NCBI GenBank assembly: GCA_002007405.1
Contig: JYIN01000012.1
Coordinates: forward strand, 39,258 to 103,257
Direction: 5' to 3'
Source of the DNA: Gammaproteobacteria bacterium Gsub
GTDB taxonomy: Bacteria; Pseudomonadota; Gammaproteobacteria; PS1; Pseudothioglobaceae
Length of the DNA stretch: 64,000 bases
Both the position numbers and the translations under genes were made by a program. The notes under the pieces were generated by a model that saw nothing but the letters and a program-made list of their open reading frames with translations, was not told the DNA's origin and searched no databases. How positions within the stretch are numbered: the first letter of the stretch is position 1; every line of letters begins with the position of its first letter. Below are positions 12,477-22,156 of the stretch, in pieces.

Positions 12477-13811
12477 ATGGTGAAAAAACAAAATTTTTTG
12501 ATTGTGGGTAGTGGCGGTAGAGAAAGTGCCTTTGCTCTAAAATTATTTGCAGAAACAAAGCTTTACGCTTTTATCGGTCATGAAAATCCCACCATTGTAG
12601 ATTGTGTTACTAAGTCAGGCGGAAAATATATTGTTGATGATGTCTGTAACGGACAGGCAGTGGCAGAATTTGCCGTCGATAATGCTATTGATTATGCTTT
12701 TGTCAGTGCCGACGACCCATTAGCAAATGGTGTGGTTGATGCCTTACTTGAGAAAAATATTAAAACCGTTGGAGGGACGAGGGATGCCACAAGAATAGAA
12801 TGGGATAAAATCTATTCTATTGAGATGATGCAAAAAACATCCCCCGAATTCACGCCATATTATCAAGTTGTGCAAAATAAAACTCAGTTGCCGGCTATCA
12901 TCAAAATGTTTGAAGACAAAAATATGCAAATTGTGGTTAAACCACAAGGTTTAACAGGTGGAAAAGGGGTTAAGGTGATGCCAGATCACCTGCCAACATA
13001 TGTTGATTGTGCCGATTATGCCACCCAGTTGTTAGAGAAATCTCCAAACGAGGAAATTTTATTGGTGGAAAAACTAAACGGCATTGAATTTACCATTATG
13101 GGGCTTACCGATGGGCAAAATTTGATTCTGGCACCTGCAAGCTATGATTATCCATTTAGGTTTGAAGATGACTTGGGCGCTGGTACTGGTGGGATGGGGT
13201 GTTTTACTAATAATGAGGCAAAGTTGCCTTTTATGAGTGATAAAGATTTGCAAGATTGTAAAATCATCATGCAAAGGATTATCAGGCAAATCCAAAATGA
13301 AGGTTTGTTTTTTAACGGTGTACTTAATGGTGGATTTTTTAAAACCCAACACGGCATTCAATTTATGGAATTTAACGGGCGTTTTGGGGATCCTGAAGGA
13401 TTAAATATATTGACCATTTTAAAAAGCTCTTTTGCAGATTTAATTAAGCGCATGTGGAATAAAACTTTGTCGGCTGACAAGGTGTATTTTACTAACAAGG
13501 CTTGTGTTGTTAAATATCTTGTGGCAAAAGAATATCCGCAAGAAAGCAAGGCGCCAAGTGTATTCACTTTGGATGAAGAGGCAATTTATGATATGGGGGT
13601 TAAAGTATTTTTTGCTGCTGCGGTTAAATTGGGTGATGGTCGGTATCAAACTTTGAAAAAATCACGAGTCATTGCCTTTGGTGCTGTTGCTGATAAAATA
13701 GCCGATGCTGGCAGTCTTGTTAATCAGGCCATTGAAAAATTTGTGCATGCTGATTTAGATTACCGAGCTGATATAGGCGCTCAAGAAAATTTAGATAAAT
13801 TGTTGTCCTAA
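12477..13811 (+). CDS. purD: Phosphoribosylamine-glycine ligase
   Basis: Catalyses the second step of purine synthesis, joining phosphoribosylamine and glycine with ATP. The 444-residue protein begins with a Rossmann-like FLIVGSGGRESAFALKL segment, has the ATP-grasp glycine-rich loop GLTGGKGVKVM near residue 160, and the metal-binding signature EFNGRFGDPEG near residues 297-307. Several loops (VGGTRDATRIEWDK) differ from the common proteobacterial form and look closer to divergent or archaeal-type PurD. The ATG is preceded only by a weak ribosome-binding site. It stands alone, away from other pur genes. Confidence 0.85.
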   Translation: MVKKQNFLIVGSGGRESAFALKLFAETKLYAFIGHENPTIVDCVTKSGGKYIVDDVCNGQAVAEFAVDNAIDYAFVSADDPLANGVVDALLEKNIKTVGGTRDATRIEWDKIYSIEMMQKTSPEFTPYYQVVQNKTQLPAIIKMFEDKNMQIVVKPQGLTGGKGVKVMPDHLPTYVDCADYATQLLEKSPNEEILLVEKLNGIEFTIMGLTDGQNLILAPASYDYPFRFEDDLGAGTGGMGCFTNNEAKLPFMSDKDLQDCKIIMQRIIRQIQNEGLFFNGVLNGGFFKTQHGIQFMEFNGRFGDPEGLNILTILKSSFADLIKRMWNKTLSADKVYFTNKACVVKYLVAKEYPQESKAPSVFTLDEEAIYDMGVKVFFAAAVKLGDGRYQTLKKSRVIAFGAVADKIADAGSLVNQAIEKFVHADLDYRADIGAQENLDKLLS

Positions 13812-14096
13812 TCCATTTTCGCTTTTTGTGGTATTAGATAAAGACCTTTACAAACTATTAGATGTTTGGCTGTGATTTAGTGGTCTTTAAGGTATAAGCC
13901 CCAAATTTTATAGTGATAATATGGTTATTTTTTTACCTAATTTGTATAAAATTGAATTTTGCATTTATTAAGTTTAAAAGGTGGATGCTAATTCTTTATA
14001 ACAAGTTTTTAAATTTTAAATCTCTTAGGATGCCCCCTCCTTTGTTTAGTCGTCATTGGATAATAATCAAAAAAATATTTAATACTTTTTATATAA
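13812..14096. other. Intergenic region before uvrC
   Basis: About 285 AT-rich bases. A 64-codon open stretch at 13913-14107 has low-complexity, hydrophobic content and no ribosome-binding site, and I do not consider it a gene. The uvrC promoter should be in the last 100 bases. A loose inverted repeat (AAAGACC / GGTCTTT) spans about 13839-13891. Confidence 0.35.
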
Positions 14097-15881
14097 ATGT
14101 TTGTTGAAAATAAACTTAAAAATCTAACCCATTCTCCAGGAGTCTATCAAATGCTGGATAAACAGGCGCAGGTGATTTATGTTGGCAAGGCAAAAAATCT
14201 GAAAAAACGCCTCTCAAGTTATTTTAATAAACAGCATACCGATGTTAAAACCAGGGCTTTGGTCTTTAATATTAAAGATTTTGAGGTTATTATTACCGAT
14301 ACTGAAACTCAGGCCCTGCTGTTGGAAAATGAACTGATTAAACAGTATAAGCCACGATATAACATTCTATTGAAAGATTCCAAAAGTTACCCCTACATTT
14401 ATATCAGCAATGACAAACATCCTAGGGTCGGTTTTTATCGTGGGCAGAAAAATAAAAATGAGCAGTTTTTTGGTCCCTATTCATCTGCTAATGTGGTGCG
14501 AGATTCTTTATTGTTGTTAAAAAAAATCTTCAAAGTGCGTCAATGTACTAATAGCGTCTATCGGGCGCGTTCAAGACCTTGTTTAGAATATCAAATTGGG
14601 CTGTGTAGCGCACCGTGTGTAGGCAAAATAAGTGATAAAAATTATGCTCAAGATGTATCAATGATGGCACTATTTTTAAATGGTAAAGGCCGGCAAACCT
14701 TAGATAAAATCTCAAACAAAATGCAACGCGCATCAAAGAATTTGGATTTTGACACGGCTGCACATTATCGTGACCAACTTATTCGTCTGCGCAGTATTCA
14801 GGAGCAACATAGCACACAATCAATGAATAATATGGATGTAATTAGCATTGTTGAGCAACAAGGCATCCATGCAATTGAGGTTTTGTTTGTTCGTTCAGGC
14901 AAACAAATTGGACAGGCTTGTTTTTTTCCGAAACATGCCAAAGGTAAGTCTTCTCAATTGGTTTTATCGGCTTTTTTGCCATTGTATTATTTGGGAAAAA
15001 AAATGCCAAAGCAATTACTTGTTAGTGAAAAACTCAAAGATAAAAATCTAATAGCCTCAGCTTTGTCAGTTAAAATTATTGACACACCACAAAAAAACAA
15101 GCGTCATTTTCTAAAAATTGCTACTCTCACTGCCGTGCAAAATCTAAAGCAACATCTGAGCGTAAAATTTACTAAACGGGCGCAATTATTGCAATTACAA
15201 AAAACCCTTAATTTGGAATCGTTACCTAATTATATGGAATGCTTTGATATTAGCCATACTATGGGTGAGGCAACTACAGCTTCTTGTGTGGTGTTTGCAA
15301 AAGGTCTGCCTAAAGTTCAGCAATATCGTCAATTCAATATCAAAAATATTACCCCAGGTGATGATTATGCGGCGATGAATCAGGCAGTATATCGGCGTTA
15401 TTCTCGGCTTTTTCAAGACCATAAACCGCTCCCTAATGTGGTGTTTATTGACGGTGGCTTAGGGCAACTTAATCAGGCGATTATGGCACTAGATTCGATT
15501 GGCGTTGAGGGCATTGTTTTGGTTGGTGTGGCAAAAGGTGAGGGACATAAAACAGGGTTAGAAACCTTGATTTTGATTGAAGATGGCAAGGTTAAAAAAA
15601 TCAATCTGTCGCCTTATAACCAAGCATTGATGTTGGTTAATCATATTCGTGATGAAGCCCATCGATTTGCAATTAAAAATCATCGTAAAAAACGCAATAA
15701 AAAGCGTACAACCTCGCCACTTGAGGCTATTCAAGGTGTGGGGGAAATGCGTAGAGCGGCATTGCTTAATTATTTTGGCGGATTACAAGAAGTCCAAAAA
15801 GCCAATATTGATGAGATTGCTAAAGTCAATGGCATTAGCCAGCAATTAGCGACTAAAATAGCAAAAAGTTTTAGGCAATAA
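14097..15881 (+). CDS. uvrC: Excinuclease ABC subunit C
   Basis: Makes both incisions around a lesion in nucleotide excision repair. The 594-residue protein has the GIY-YIG nuclease at the N terminus (GVYQMLDKQAQVIYVGKAKNL, about 15-36). A cysteine-bearing linker (CLEYQIGLCSAPC) and a UVR motif near 200-235 follow. The RNase H-like C-terminal nuclease (ECFDISHTMGE near 381, VFIDGGLGQL near 450) and tandem helix-hairpin-helix motifs at the end (IQGVGEMRRAALLNYFGG) complete it. The length is typical. Confidence 0.94.
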   Translation: MFVENKLKNLTHSPGVYQMLDKQAQVIYVGKAKNLKKRLSSYFNKQHTDVKTRALVFNIKDFEVIITDTETQALLLENELIKQYKPRYNILLKDSKSYPYIYISNDKHPRVGFYRGQKNKNEQFFGPYSSANVVRDSLLLLKKIFKVRQCTNSVYRARSRPCLEYQIGLCSAPCVGKISDKNYAQDVSMMALFLNGKGRQTLDKISNKMQRASKNLDFDTAAHYRDQLIRLRSIQEQHSTQSMNNMDVISIVEQQGIHAIEVLFVRSGKQIGQACFFPKHAKGKSSQLVLSAFLPLYYLGKKMPKQLLVSEKLKDKNLIASALSVKIIDTPQKNKRHFLKIATLTAVQNLKQHLSVKFTKRAQLLQLQKTLNLESLPNYMECFDISHTMGEATTASCVVFAKGLPKVQQYRQFNIKNITPGDDYAAMNQAVYRRYSRLFQDHKPLPNVVFIDGGLGQLNQAIMALDSIGVEGIVLVGVAKGEGHKTGLETLILIEDGKVKKINLSPYNQALMLVNHIRDEAHRFAIKNHRKKRNKKRTTSPLEAIQGVGEMRRAALLNYFGGLQEVQKANIDEIAKVNGISQQLATKIAKSFRQ

Positions 15882-15888
15882 AAATACC

Positions 15889-16068
15889 ATGTTTTTAATT
15901 AGAATCTTAATCATCGCCCTCGTCATCGGCACTATTGTATGGTTTGTGAATAATAAAATTTTAGGTAAAAATTTGGTTTTTGCAAGGGTTATCTCAGTCA
16001 CATTGATTGTTACCGGTATTATTTATCTGTTGCTTGGGGGTTTATCCTATTTAATTGAAGGAAATTAG
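15889..16068 (+). CDS. Small two-segment membrane protein
   Basis: A 59-residue frame starting with ATG 8 bases after the uvrC stop. It has two hydrophobic stretches (about residues 2-18 and 28-50) separated by a short Asn/Lys loop, so it is probably a double-spanning inner-membrane protein. I do not recognise a family. The proximity to uvrC suggests co-transcription. It ends ten bases from the convergent HAD gene. Confidence 0.6.
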   Translation: MFLIRILIIALVIGTIVWFVNNKILGKNLVFARVISVTLIVTGIIYLLLGGLSYLIEGN

Positions 16069-16077
16069 ATAGAGACT

Positions 16078-16620
16078 CTATGTTTTTTTAGGCAAAATCA
16101 GTGTGTTTAAATGTTTGGTTTTTCTGATTATTTTGTTTGATACATTTACCAAAATTGCTAAGTTTGATGCTTCCCACACGGGTAAGTCACGCCTATGGTC
16201 GCCCATATAATCAAAGCCTTGTCTGCCAAAACGGGAAATCAATTTTGTCGCCTTATTATGAGCGGAAAGATTAAAACGGGCATTGCTTGCCATCACATCA
16301 TCAAATAACATTAAATGTTTGGCAACAGCAAAGGCATAAAGTTTGTGTGTGGCAGTAGCAAGAATAATCTTATCATTTTTTTTCTGGCGAATTTTAATAT
16401 AGTCAATGACGGCTTGATTATAGGGCAGTATGCTAACATCAATCGGAAAGCGTTTAACTAACTGGTATTTGAGGTAGCCCTTGCCGCACAGCAACCAAAA
16501 AGGGTAGGCAAACGCCAGAAGCGGGTTTTTTTTTAACACGCCAACGGACGACTCGTATAATAAATCGGTAGTAATTAGGGTGTGGTCTAAATCTACGATT
16601 AGAGGAATATTATGATTCAA
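16078..16620 (-). CDS. HAD-family hydrolase
   Basis: The 180-residue protein starts with VDLDHTLITTD, the HAD nucleophile motif DxDxT near residues 9-13. It carries motif II in IILATATHK near residue 87 and a motif IV-like GDHRRDLPVWEAS near residue 140. The fold is that of the soluble HAD part often fused to UbiA-type prenyltransferases; here no membrane prenyltransferase domain follows. The substrate is unknown. The start overlaps the uup stop by 11 bases, so it is translated in a uup operon. Confidence 0.75.
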   Translation of the reverse strand: MNHNIPLIVDLDHTLITTDLLYESSVGVLKKNPLLAFAYPFWLLCGKGYLKYQLVKRFPIDVSILPYNQAVIDYIKIRQKKNDKIILATATHKLYAFAVAKHLMLFDDVMASNARFNLSAHNKATKLISRFGRQGFDYMGDHRRDLPVWEASNLAILVNVSNKIIRKTKHLNTLILPKKT

Positions 16621-18463
16621 GTTTGCTCCATTTTTGATAATATTCCTCTAATTCAGACTCTAATCTGGCAAGCTCAATAAGCATCTGTTGCGATTGTGGT
16701 TGTTGGAAAAATTCGGGCGCCGACAGTTGCTGTTGAATGGCATCAATTTGAATTTCAGTTTTTTCAATTTTTTCAGGTATTTTTTGTAATATCTGCTGTT
16801 GTTTATAACTGATTTTTTTATTTTTTAGCCTTGTGTTCGTAGGTTTGGGTTTTTTTACGCTGGCAGGTTTTGGTGGCTGGGCTTGTTTTTGAAGCAGATA
16901 ATCGTCATAGCCACCTGCATACTGGTTAATGATTCCGTCTCCGTCCATGACTATGGTTGTGCTAACGATATTATTAAGAAAAGTTCTATCATGGGAGATT
17001 AAAACCAAACTGCCAGTGTAATCAAAGAGCATTTCTTCAAGTAACTCTAGCGTTTCCACATCAAGGTCATTGGTTGGTTCATCAAGCACTAATAAATTGG
17101 CAGGCTGGGATAGAATTTTGGCTAACATCAGCCGATTTTTTTCACCTCCAGAGAACATTTTAATCGGTGTCATGGCTTGTTTTCCAGTAAATAAAAATTG
17201 CCGCAGATAGCCGATAATATGCCTGTTTTTTCCACCAATATCAATGTGTTCGCGACCTTCTGAGACAAAATCCATAGCCCGCATATTCATATTAGAGTCC
17301 AAATTTTGGCGCATTTGGTCAAAATAAGCCAGTTTTATGGTCTTTGAGCGACGAATAGTGCCACTATCAGGCTGAATGGCACCTAATAAAAGTTTGATAA
17401 GGGTGGTTTTACCGCTGCCGTTACCACCAATAATGCCGATTTTTTCACCTCTTAGAACCAACATAGAAAAATCTACAAGCAATTTTAATCCAGCAATTTG
17501 ATAGTTGATTTTTTTCACTTCAAACACCAATTTAGATGCGTGTTTTTCATCATCTAAAGCCTGAATTTTAACCTTACCTGGTTTTTTACGGCGATTGGCA
17601 AATGAATTACGCATGGTTTGTAGAGCGCGCACTCTGCCCTCGTTACGGGTGCGTCTGGCTTTGATTCCTTGACGAATCCACGCTTCTTCTTGGGCTAATT
17701 TTTTGTCAAATCGTGCATCTGCTATTTCTTCAGCGTGCTGTTGTTCGTCTTTGCGTTTTATATAATCTGTGTAGCCACATTCAAACACCGTCAAATGACC
17801 ACGGTCTAGATCAAATACCCGATTAGCAATGCCGTTAATAAATGAACGGTCATGGCTGATTAAAATCAAAGTGCTGCTAAAATCTTTGAGCATTTTTTCA
17901 AGGTTAAGAATTGTATTAATATCTAAATGATTGGTTGGCTCATCTAAAAGTAATACATCAGGCTCGTTAATCAAGGCACGCGCTAGCATAACCCGCCTGC
18001 GCCAGCCACCAGAAAGGGTTGATAATATAGAATTTGGGTCAAGGGTAAAACGGTTTAGCAACGCCTCAATTTTATGCAAATATTCCCAACCATTGGCTTG
18101 GTCAATTTGGGTTTGTAATCTAGCTGCTTGGGTTAATTGATTGTGCTTGGTTAAGTGCTGATATTTCGCCAGTACCAACCCAATATCACCTAACCCTTCA
18201 GCGACAATAGTAAATAAGTTTTTATCACTATTGGCTGGTGGGTTTTGTGGTAGATAACTGATTTTTGTGCCATTTTTAATTTTTAATTCGCCATCATCAG
18301 GGTCAATGATGCCAGCCAACATGCGCATAAAACTGGATTTTCCCTCTCCATTTCGCCCAATCAAAGCAATTTTATCTCCCTTGTGGATATTGGCACTTAC
18401 GCCACTTAAAATTGGTTTATCAGAAAATCTAAGGAAAATATCATCAAGAGTGATAAGCGGCAT
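16610..18463 (-). CDS. uup: ABC-F ATPase Uup
   Basis: ABC-F proteins bind ribosomes or DNA branch structures and have no membrane domain. The 617-residue protein has two nucleotide-binding domains. Walker A motifs are GRNGEGKSS near residue 36 and GGNGSGKTT near residue 347. Signatures are LSGGWRRRV and FSGGEKNRL, and Walker B motifs are LLLDEPTNHLD and LVLDEPTNDLD. A charged linker lies between the domains and a Lys/Gln-rich C-terminal coiled-coil tail (about 540-617) is characteristic of Uup. It leads the operon with the HAD gene and is divergent from ccmH. Confidence 0.9.
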   Translation of the reverse strand: MPLITLDDIFLRFSDKPILSGVSANIHKGDKIALIGRNGEGKSSFMRMLAGIIDPDDGELKIKNGTKISYLPQNPPANSDKNLFTIVAEGLGDIGLVLAKYQHLTKHNQLTQAARLQTQIDQANGWEYLHKIEALLNRFTLDPNSILSTLSGGWRRRVMLARALINEPDVLLLDEPTNHLDINTILNLEKMLKDFSSTLILISHDRSFINGIANRVFDLDRGHLTVFECGYTDYIKRKDEQQHAEEIADARFDKKLAQEEAWIRQGIKARRTRNEGRVRALQTMRNSFANRRKKPGKVKIQALDDEKHASKLVFEVKKINYQIAGLKLLVDFSMLVLRGEKIGIIGGNGSGKTTLIKLLLGAIQPDSGTIRRSKTIKLAYFDQMRQNLDSNMNMRAMDFVSEGREHIDIGGKNRHIIGYLRQFLFTGKQAMTPIKMFSGGEKNRLMLAKILSQPANLLVLDEPTNDLDVETLELLEEMLFDYTGSLVLISHDRTFLNNIVSTTIVMDGDGIINQYAGGYDDYLLQKQAQPPKPASVKKPKPTNTRLKNKKISYKQQQILQKIPEKIEKTEIQIDAIQQQLSAPEFFQQPQSQQMLIELARLESELEEYYQKWSKLES

Positions 18464-18498
18464 AAGTTAAAATTAATTCTTTTAAATGGAATTTTTGC

Positions 18499-18939
18499 AT
18501 GTCTTATTTTATGCGTTTTATCCTATTAATTGGTTTAATTCAACCAATTTTTGCCGTTGATATTGAGGCAAAAATTTTTGCCAATTCCGAACAAGAGCGG
18601 CGTTATCGTGCTTTAATTGATGAAATTCGTTGTCCAGTGTGTCAAGGTCAAAGTATTGGCGGATCGAATGCTGGATTGGCGAAAGATTTACGCCAGCAGG
18701 TTCGAGATATGATTATTAAAAACAACAGCAATGATGAAATTCGCCAATTTATGGTTAATCGCTATGGTAATTTTGTGATATTTAAGCCACCCATTAACAA
18801 AAATACTTATCTTTTATGGTTTGCCCCGTTTGTATTTTTAATCCTAACTGCCCTTTTTTTTGTCAGGTCGATTCTATCTAAAAAGCAAAATACTAATTCA
18901 GCAGTAGATACCAGAAAAGCCAAAGCGTTGTTAAAATGA
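18499..18939 (+). CDS. ccmH: Cytochrome c maturation protein CcmH
   Basis: CcmH is a membrane-anchored periplasmic thiol oxidoreductase that prepares apocytochrome c for haem attachment. The 146-residue protein has a signal peptide (about 1-19). Its RCPVCQGQSIGGSNAGLA block contains the active CxxC near residues 44-47, and a C-terminal membrane segment (YLLWFAPFVFLILTALFFV) follows. Other ccm genes are not nearby. The stop overlaps the ATG of a decayed TPR gene, which would have been ccmI-like. Confidence 0.9.
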   Translation: MSYFMRFILLIGLIQPIFAVDIEAKIFANSEQERRYRALIDEIRCPVCQGQSIGGSNAGLAKDLRQQVRDMIIKNNSNDEIRQFMVNRYGNFVIFKPPINKNTYLLWFAPFVFLILTALFFVRSILSKKQNTNSAVDTRKAKALLK

Positions 18940-19542
18940 GCCTTGAAAATGAGTTGAGCAATTTTTATCTGCCACCCATACCGACAGAAAAAATGGAGTG
19001 GTCTTTGGCAATTTAGACTTAGAATAAAGTGTTACATTATCCAGCCACTAAAGATGATTTAAAAGCCAATGCACACTTAAATTCAGGCAATTTGCACCAG
19101 TTACAAGGCAGTGATGATTTGGCATTTGAGAGCATGTTAAATTCCATTGAAGCCAACAGTGCACAGGCGTATTTTGCCTTGTCCACTGGGCACAAAAGCA
19201 GCATTTGAGTTTGTGATTGGCTATTTTAAAAAACATTGACATTAGAAGACAGCGGTGCTTTTAATAATTTGGGTAATGTTATGATAGATAAATTCAGTGC
19301 TGCAATTAACACCTATACCCAAGTCATAACCCTTGATTCAAACTATGTTGTTGCCGTGTATAATTGTGCCAGTGTATGGCAAATCGGGCAAAGACGAGTT
19401 AAGGTTAGAATATTTAAACAAAGCCATTCAATTGGATGCAAATTTTTACCGTTCCTACTATAATCGCAGTATTTTGTCTTTGCGTGTGGGAGAGGCAACA
19501 AAAGCCGAGCAAGCGCTCACAAAAGCCAAAACATTAGGCTAA
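18936..19542 (+). pseudogene. Decayed TPR protein (CcmI/NrfG-like)
   Basis: The ATG at 18936 overlaps the ccmH stop (ATGA), showing an ancestral coupled gene. The frame breaks after about 26 codons (stop near 19014). TPR-like pieces continue in other frames: AHLNSGNLHQLQGSDDLAFESML near 19070-19140, then ITLDSNYVVAVYN near 19325-19365, and NKAIQLDANFYRSYYNRSI after another shift. The gene behind ccmH is commonly ccmI, which has TPRs, so this is probably a dead ccmI-type gene. Confidence 0.7.
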
Positions 19543-19564
19543 CAACAATTAGAGAAAAACAACA

Positions 19565-21055
19565 ATGAATAACCAAGATGACGACAAACTCATTGCTGAG
19601 AGAAAAGCAAAATTAACCGCTTTGAGGCAGCTGGGCAATCCTTTTGTCAATGATTTTAAACCTAAAAATTTAGCCCAAAAAATCAGCTCTGATTATGGAC
19701 AATTTTCTAAAGCAGAATTGGCAAAGAAAGATATTAAAGTGTCGGTGGCAGGGCGACTCATGCTTAAACGGGTAATGGGCAAAGTCAGTTTTGCTCATTT
19801 ACAAGATTCCAGCGGGCAAATCCAGTTGTTTGCAAGCCGTGATGAGTTGCCTGATGGGGTTTATAACGAGCAATTTAAAAAATGGGATATTGGTGATATT
19901 ATTGGGGCTACTGGGGTATTATTCAAAACTAAGGTGGGCGAGTTGTCGGTGCGCTTGAGCAAAATTCAATTACTCAGCAAATCTTTGCGTCCGTTGCCAG
20001 AGAAATTTCATGGTTTAGCAGACCAAGAAATTCGTTATCGGCAACGCTATTTAGATTTAATTATGAATGAAAAATCGCGTAATATTTTTAAACGCCGCGG
20101 TGAGATTATAGCTTATATTCGTAATTTTTTTAATAAAAATCAATTTGTTGAAGTGGAAACACCGATGTTACAAACCACCCCCGGTGGGGCAGTTGCAAGA
20201 CCATTTGAGACTCATCATAATGCGTTAGATATGCCTATGTATTTGCGTATCGCCCCCGAGCTTTATCTAAAAAGATTGGTGATTGGCGGTATGGATAAGG
20301 TGTTTGAGATTAACCGCAGTTTTCGTAATGAAGGGCTGTCCAGAAGACACAATCCAGAGTTCACTATGATTGAGTTTTATCAGGCTTATGCTACTTATCA
20401 CGAGCTGATGGATTTGACTGAGGCTTTGTTTCGCGGTATTGCATTAGATGTGTGTGGTGAATCTACCATTCATTATCAGGGTGATGATTTTGATTTTTCC
20501 AAGCCGTTTCAAAGCCTTAGTATGTTTGATTCAATTCTTCAATACAATCCTAATTTATCAATAGCAGATTTGAGTGAGGGAAATGCTAAGAAAACTGCTA
20601 AAAAACTCAATATCAAAATCCAAGATAATTGGGGGTTAGGCAAAATTCAAATGGCGATTTTTGAGACTACTGTGGAACAACAACTCATCCAACCTACTTT
20701 TATCACCGCCTATCCCACTGAAGTATCACCACTTGCAAGGCGTTGTGATGACAACCCATTTATTAGCGATAGATTTGAGTTATTTATCGGTGGACGTGAA
20801 ATTGCCAACGGATTTTCCGAGCTTAATGATGCCCAAGACCAAGCCCAACGCTTCAAAGTACAAGTGGCAGAAAAAGAAGCTGGCAATGATGAGGCGATGT
20901 TTTATGATAGCGACTACATTCGTGCCTTAGAATATGCCATGCCACCCACGGCAGGCGAGGGTATTGGCATTGATCGCTTGGTGATGTTATTTACCAATTC
21001 GCCGTCTATCCGTGATGTTTTATTATTTCCCCACATGCGCGTAAAATCCAAATGA
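19565..21055 (+). CDS. lysS: Lysyl-tRNA synthetase (class II)
   Basis: Charges tRNA-Lys. The 496-residue protein has an N-terminal OB-fold anticodon domain ([21 protein letters not shown], about 62-82). Class II motif 2 is [20 protein letters not shown] near residue 257 and motif 3 is [15 protein letters not shown] near residue 465. A ribosome-binding AGAGAAAAAC precedes the ATG. The stop overlaps the downstream MazG-like ATG by four bases (ATGA). Confidence 0.95.
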   Translation: MNNQDDDKLIAERKAKLTALRQLGNPFVNDFKPKNLAQKISSDYGQFSKAELAKKDIKVSVAGRLMLKRVMGKVSFAHLQDSSGQIQLFASRDELPDGVYNEQFKKWDIGDIIGATGVLFKTKVGELSVRLSKIQLLSKSLRPLPEKFHGLADQEIRYRQRYLDLIMNEKSRNIFKRRGEIIAYIRNFFNKNQFVEVETPMLQTTPGGAVARPFETHHNALDMPMYLRIAPELYLKRLVIGGMDKVFEINRSFRNEGLSRRHNPEFTMIEFYQAYATYHELMDLTEALFRGIALDVCGESTIHYQGDDFDFSKPFQSLSMFDSILQYNPNLSIADLSEGNAKKTAKKLNIKIQDNWGLGKIQMAIFETTVEQQLIQPTFITAYPTEVSPLARRCDDNPFISDRFELFIGGREIANGFSELNDAQDQAQRFKVQVAEKEAGNDEAMFYDSDYIRALEYAMPPTAGEGIGIDRLVMLFTNSPSIRDVLLFPHMRVKSK

Positions 21056-21390
21056 ATAAAAACTCTTATCAATCTATGTTGAATGTGGTGCAGGCGTTTC
21101 ATGATAAGCACGATTTTAAAAACCGTGGCGGTGAGGATTTGCCCTATAGAGTGGCATTGATGGCAGAAGAATTAGGGGAAATATCAGCTTGCATTACCAA
21201 GGGCCGTGCAGTTGAAGATTTGGCTGAAGAATCAGCGGATTTGCTGATTTTACTTATCGGCACTGCAATTAGCGCAGGTTTTGACCTCAACCAAGCATTT
21301 TGGGACAAAATGGAGAAAATTGGTCAGCGTCAGGCAAAAATGGTGGCTGGTAAAATTCGCGTCTCAGAGTTTCGCGGCGTGGATAAATAA
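21052..21390 (+). CDS. MazG-like nucleotide pyrophosphohydrolase
   Basis: A 112-residue all-alpha NTP pyrophosphohydrolase of the MazG superfamily. The metal-binding pattern is seen as MAEELGEI near residue 38 and [10 protein letters not shown] near residue 63 (ExxE followed by ExxD). Such enzymes hydrolyse non-canonical or surplus nucleoside triphosphates. The exact substrate cannot be told. It is coupled to lysS by an ATGA overlap and followed closely by cmk. Confidence 0.8.
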   Translation: MNKNSYQSMLNVVQAFHDKHDFKNRGGEDLPYRVALMAEELGEISACITKGRAVEDLAEESADLLILLIGTAISAGFDLNQAFWDKMEKIGQRQAKMVAGKIRVSEFRGVDK

Positions 21391-21406
21391 ACAAATAAAT
21401 GAGCAG

Positions 21407-22072
21407 ATGATTCCCATTCTAACCATTGATGGTCCCAGCGGCGTTGGAAAAGGCACAGTTGCAAGGATTGTGGCACAAAAACAGGGTTGGCATTTATTAG
21501 ATTCTGGGGCAATTTATCGGGCATTTGCACTGGCAGTGCAAAATAAAAGAGTTGATATTACTGATACTGATGCTTTAGAGAAAATCGCTCAAAAACTTGA
21601 TTTAGAATTTAAACCAACAGCGGACGGTGAACTGCTAAATGTATATTTAGATGGTAAAGAAGTCTCTAGTATTTTACGCACCGAGCAAATTGGGGAAATA
21701 GCATCTAAAATTGCCACTGTCAGTGCAGTGCGCACTTTGCTATTAAAGCGCCAACAAGCTTTCGCCAAGCCTCCTGGCTTAGTGGCTGATGGGCGTGATA
21801 TGGGCACAGTGGTTTTTGTCAATGCGGCATTTAAAGTGTTTTTAACAGCCAGTGTTACCGAGCGTGCCAATAGGCGACTCAAGCAATTGCAAAAACAAGG
21901 GCATCCAGGTATAATGGCGCAAGTCTTGGCGGAGGTGGAGAGGCGGGATAGGCGTGATTGTTCGCGCCAGCATGCCCCACTCAAGCCAGCCAAAGATTGC
22001 CTTATCATTGATACCAGCGAGTTATCAATTGATGAGGTTGTTACTCAGGTGATGAAAATAATCAAAGTTTAG
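21407..22072 (+). CDS. cmk: Cytidylate kinase
   Basis: Phosphorylates CMP and dCMP. The protein is 221 residues from ATG 21407, whose frame opens with IPILTIDGPSGVGKGTVARIV (P-loop GPSGVGKGT near residues 9-17). The DGRDMGTVVF motif near residue 128 and the lid RRDRRDCSR near 185 are typical. A longer frame back to 21281 would overlap the MazG-like gene and is not needed. Gene order cmk-rpsA-ihfB is a classic proteobacterial arrangement. Confidence 0.93.
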   Translation: MIPILTIDGPSGVGKGTVARIVAQKQGWHLLDSGAIYRAFALAVQNKRVDITDTDALEKIAQKLDLEFKPTADGELLNVYLDGKEVSSILRTEQIGEIASKIATVSAVRTLLLKRQQAFAKPPGLVADGRDMGTVVFVNAAFKVFLTASVTERANRRLKQLQKQGHPGIMAQVLAEVERRDRRDCSRQHAPLKPAKDCLIIDTSELSIDEVVTQVMKIIKV

Positions 22073-22156
22073 GCGGCTAAACTTTTTTATAAACTAACCC
22101 GATAAGTCCCAACTAATACCGTTGTTGGAGGATTTAGCGGTCAATATCAAAAAAAT

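Noticed and set aside
13913..14107. 64-codon open frame before uvrC
   Set aside because: AT-rich low-complexity translation, no ribosome-binding site, overlaps the uvrC start.
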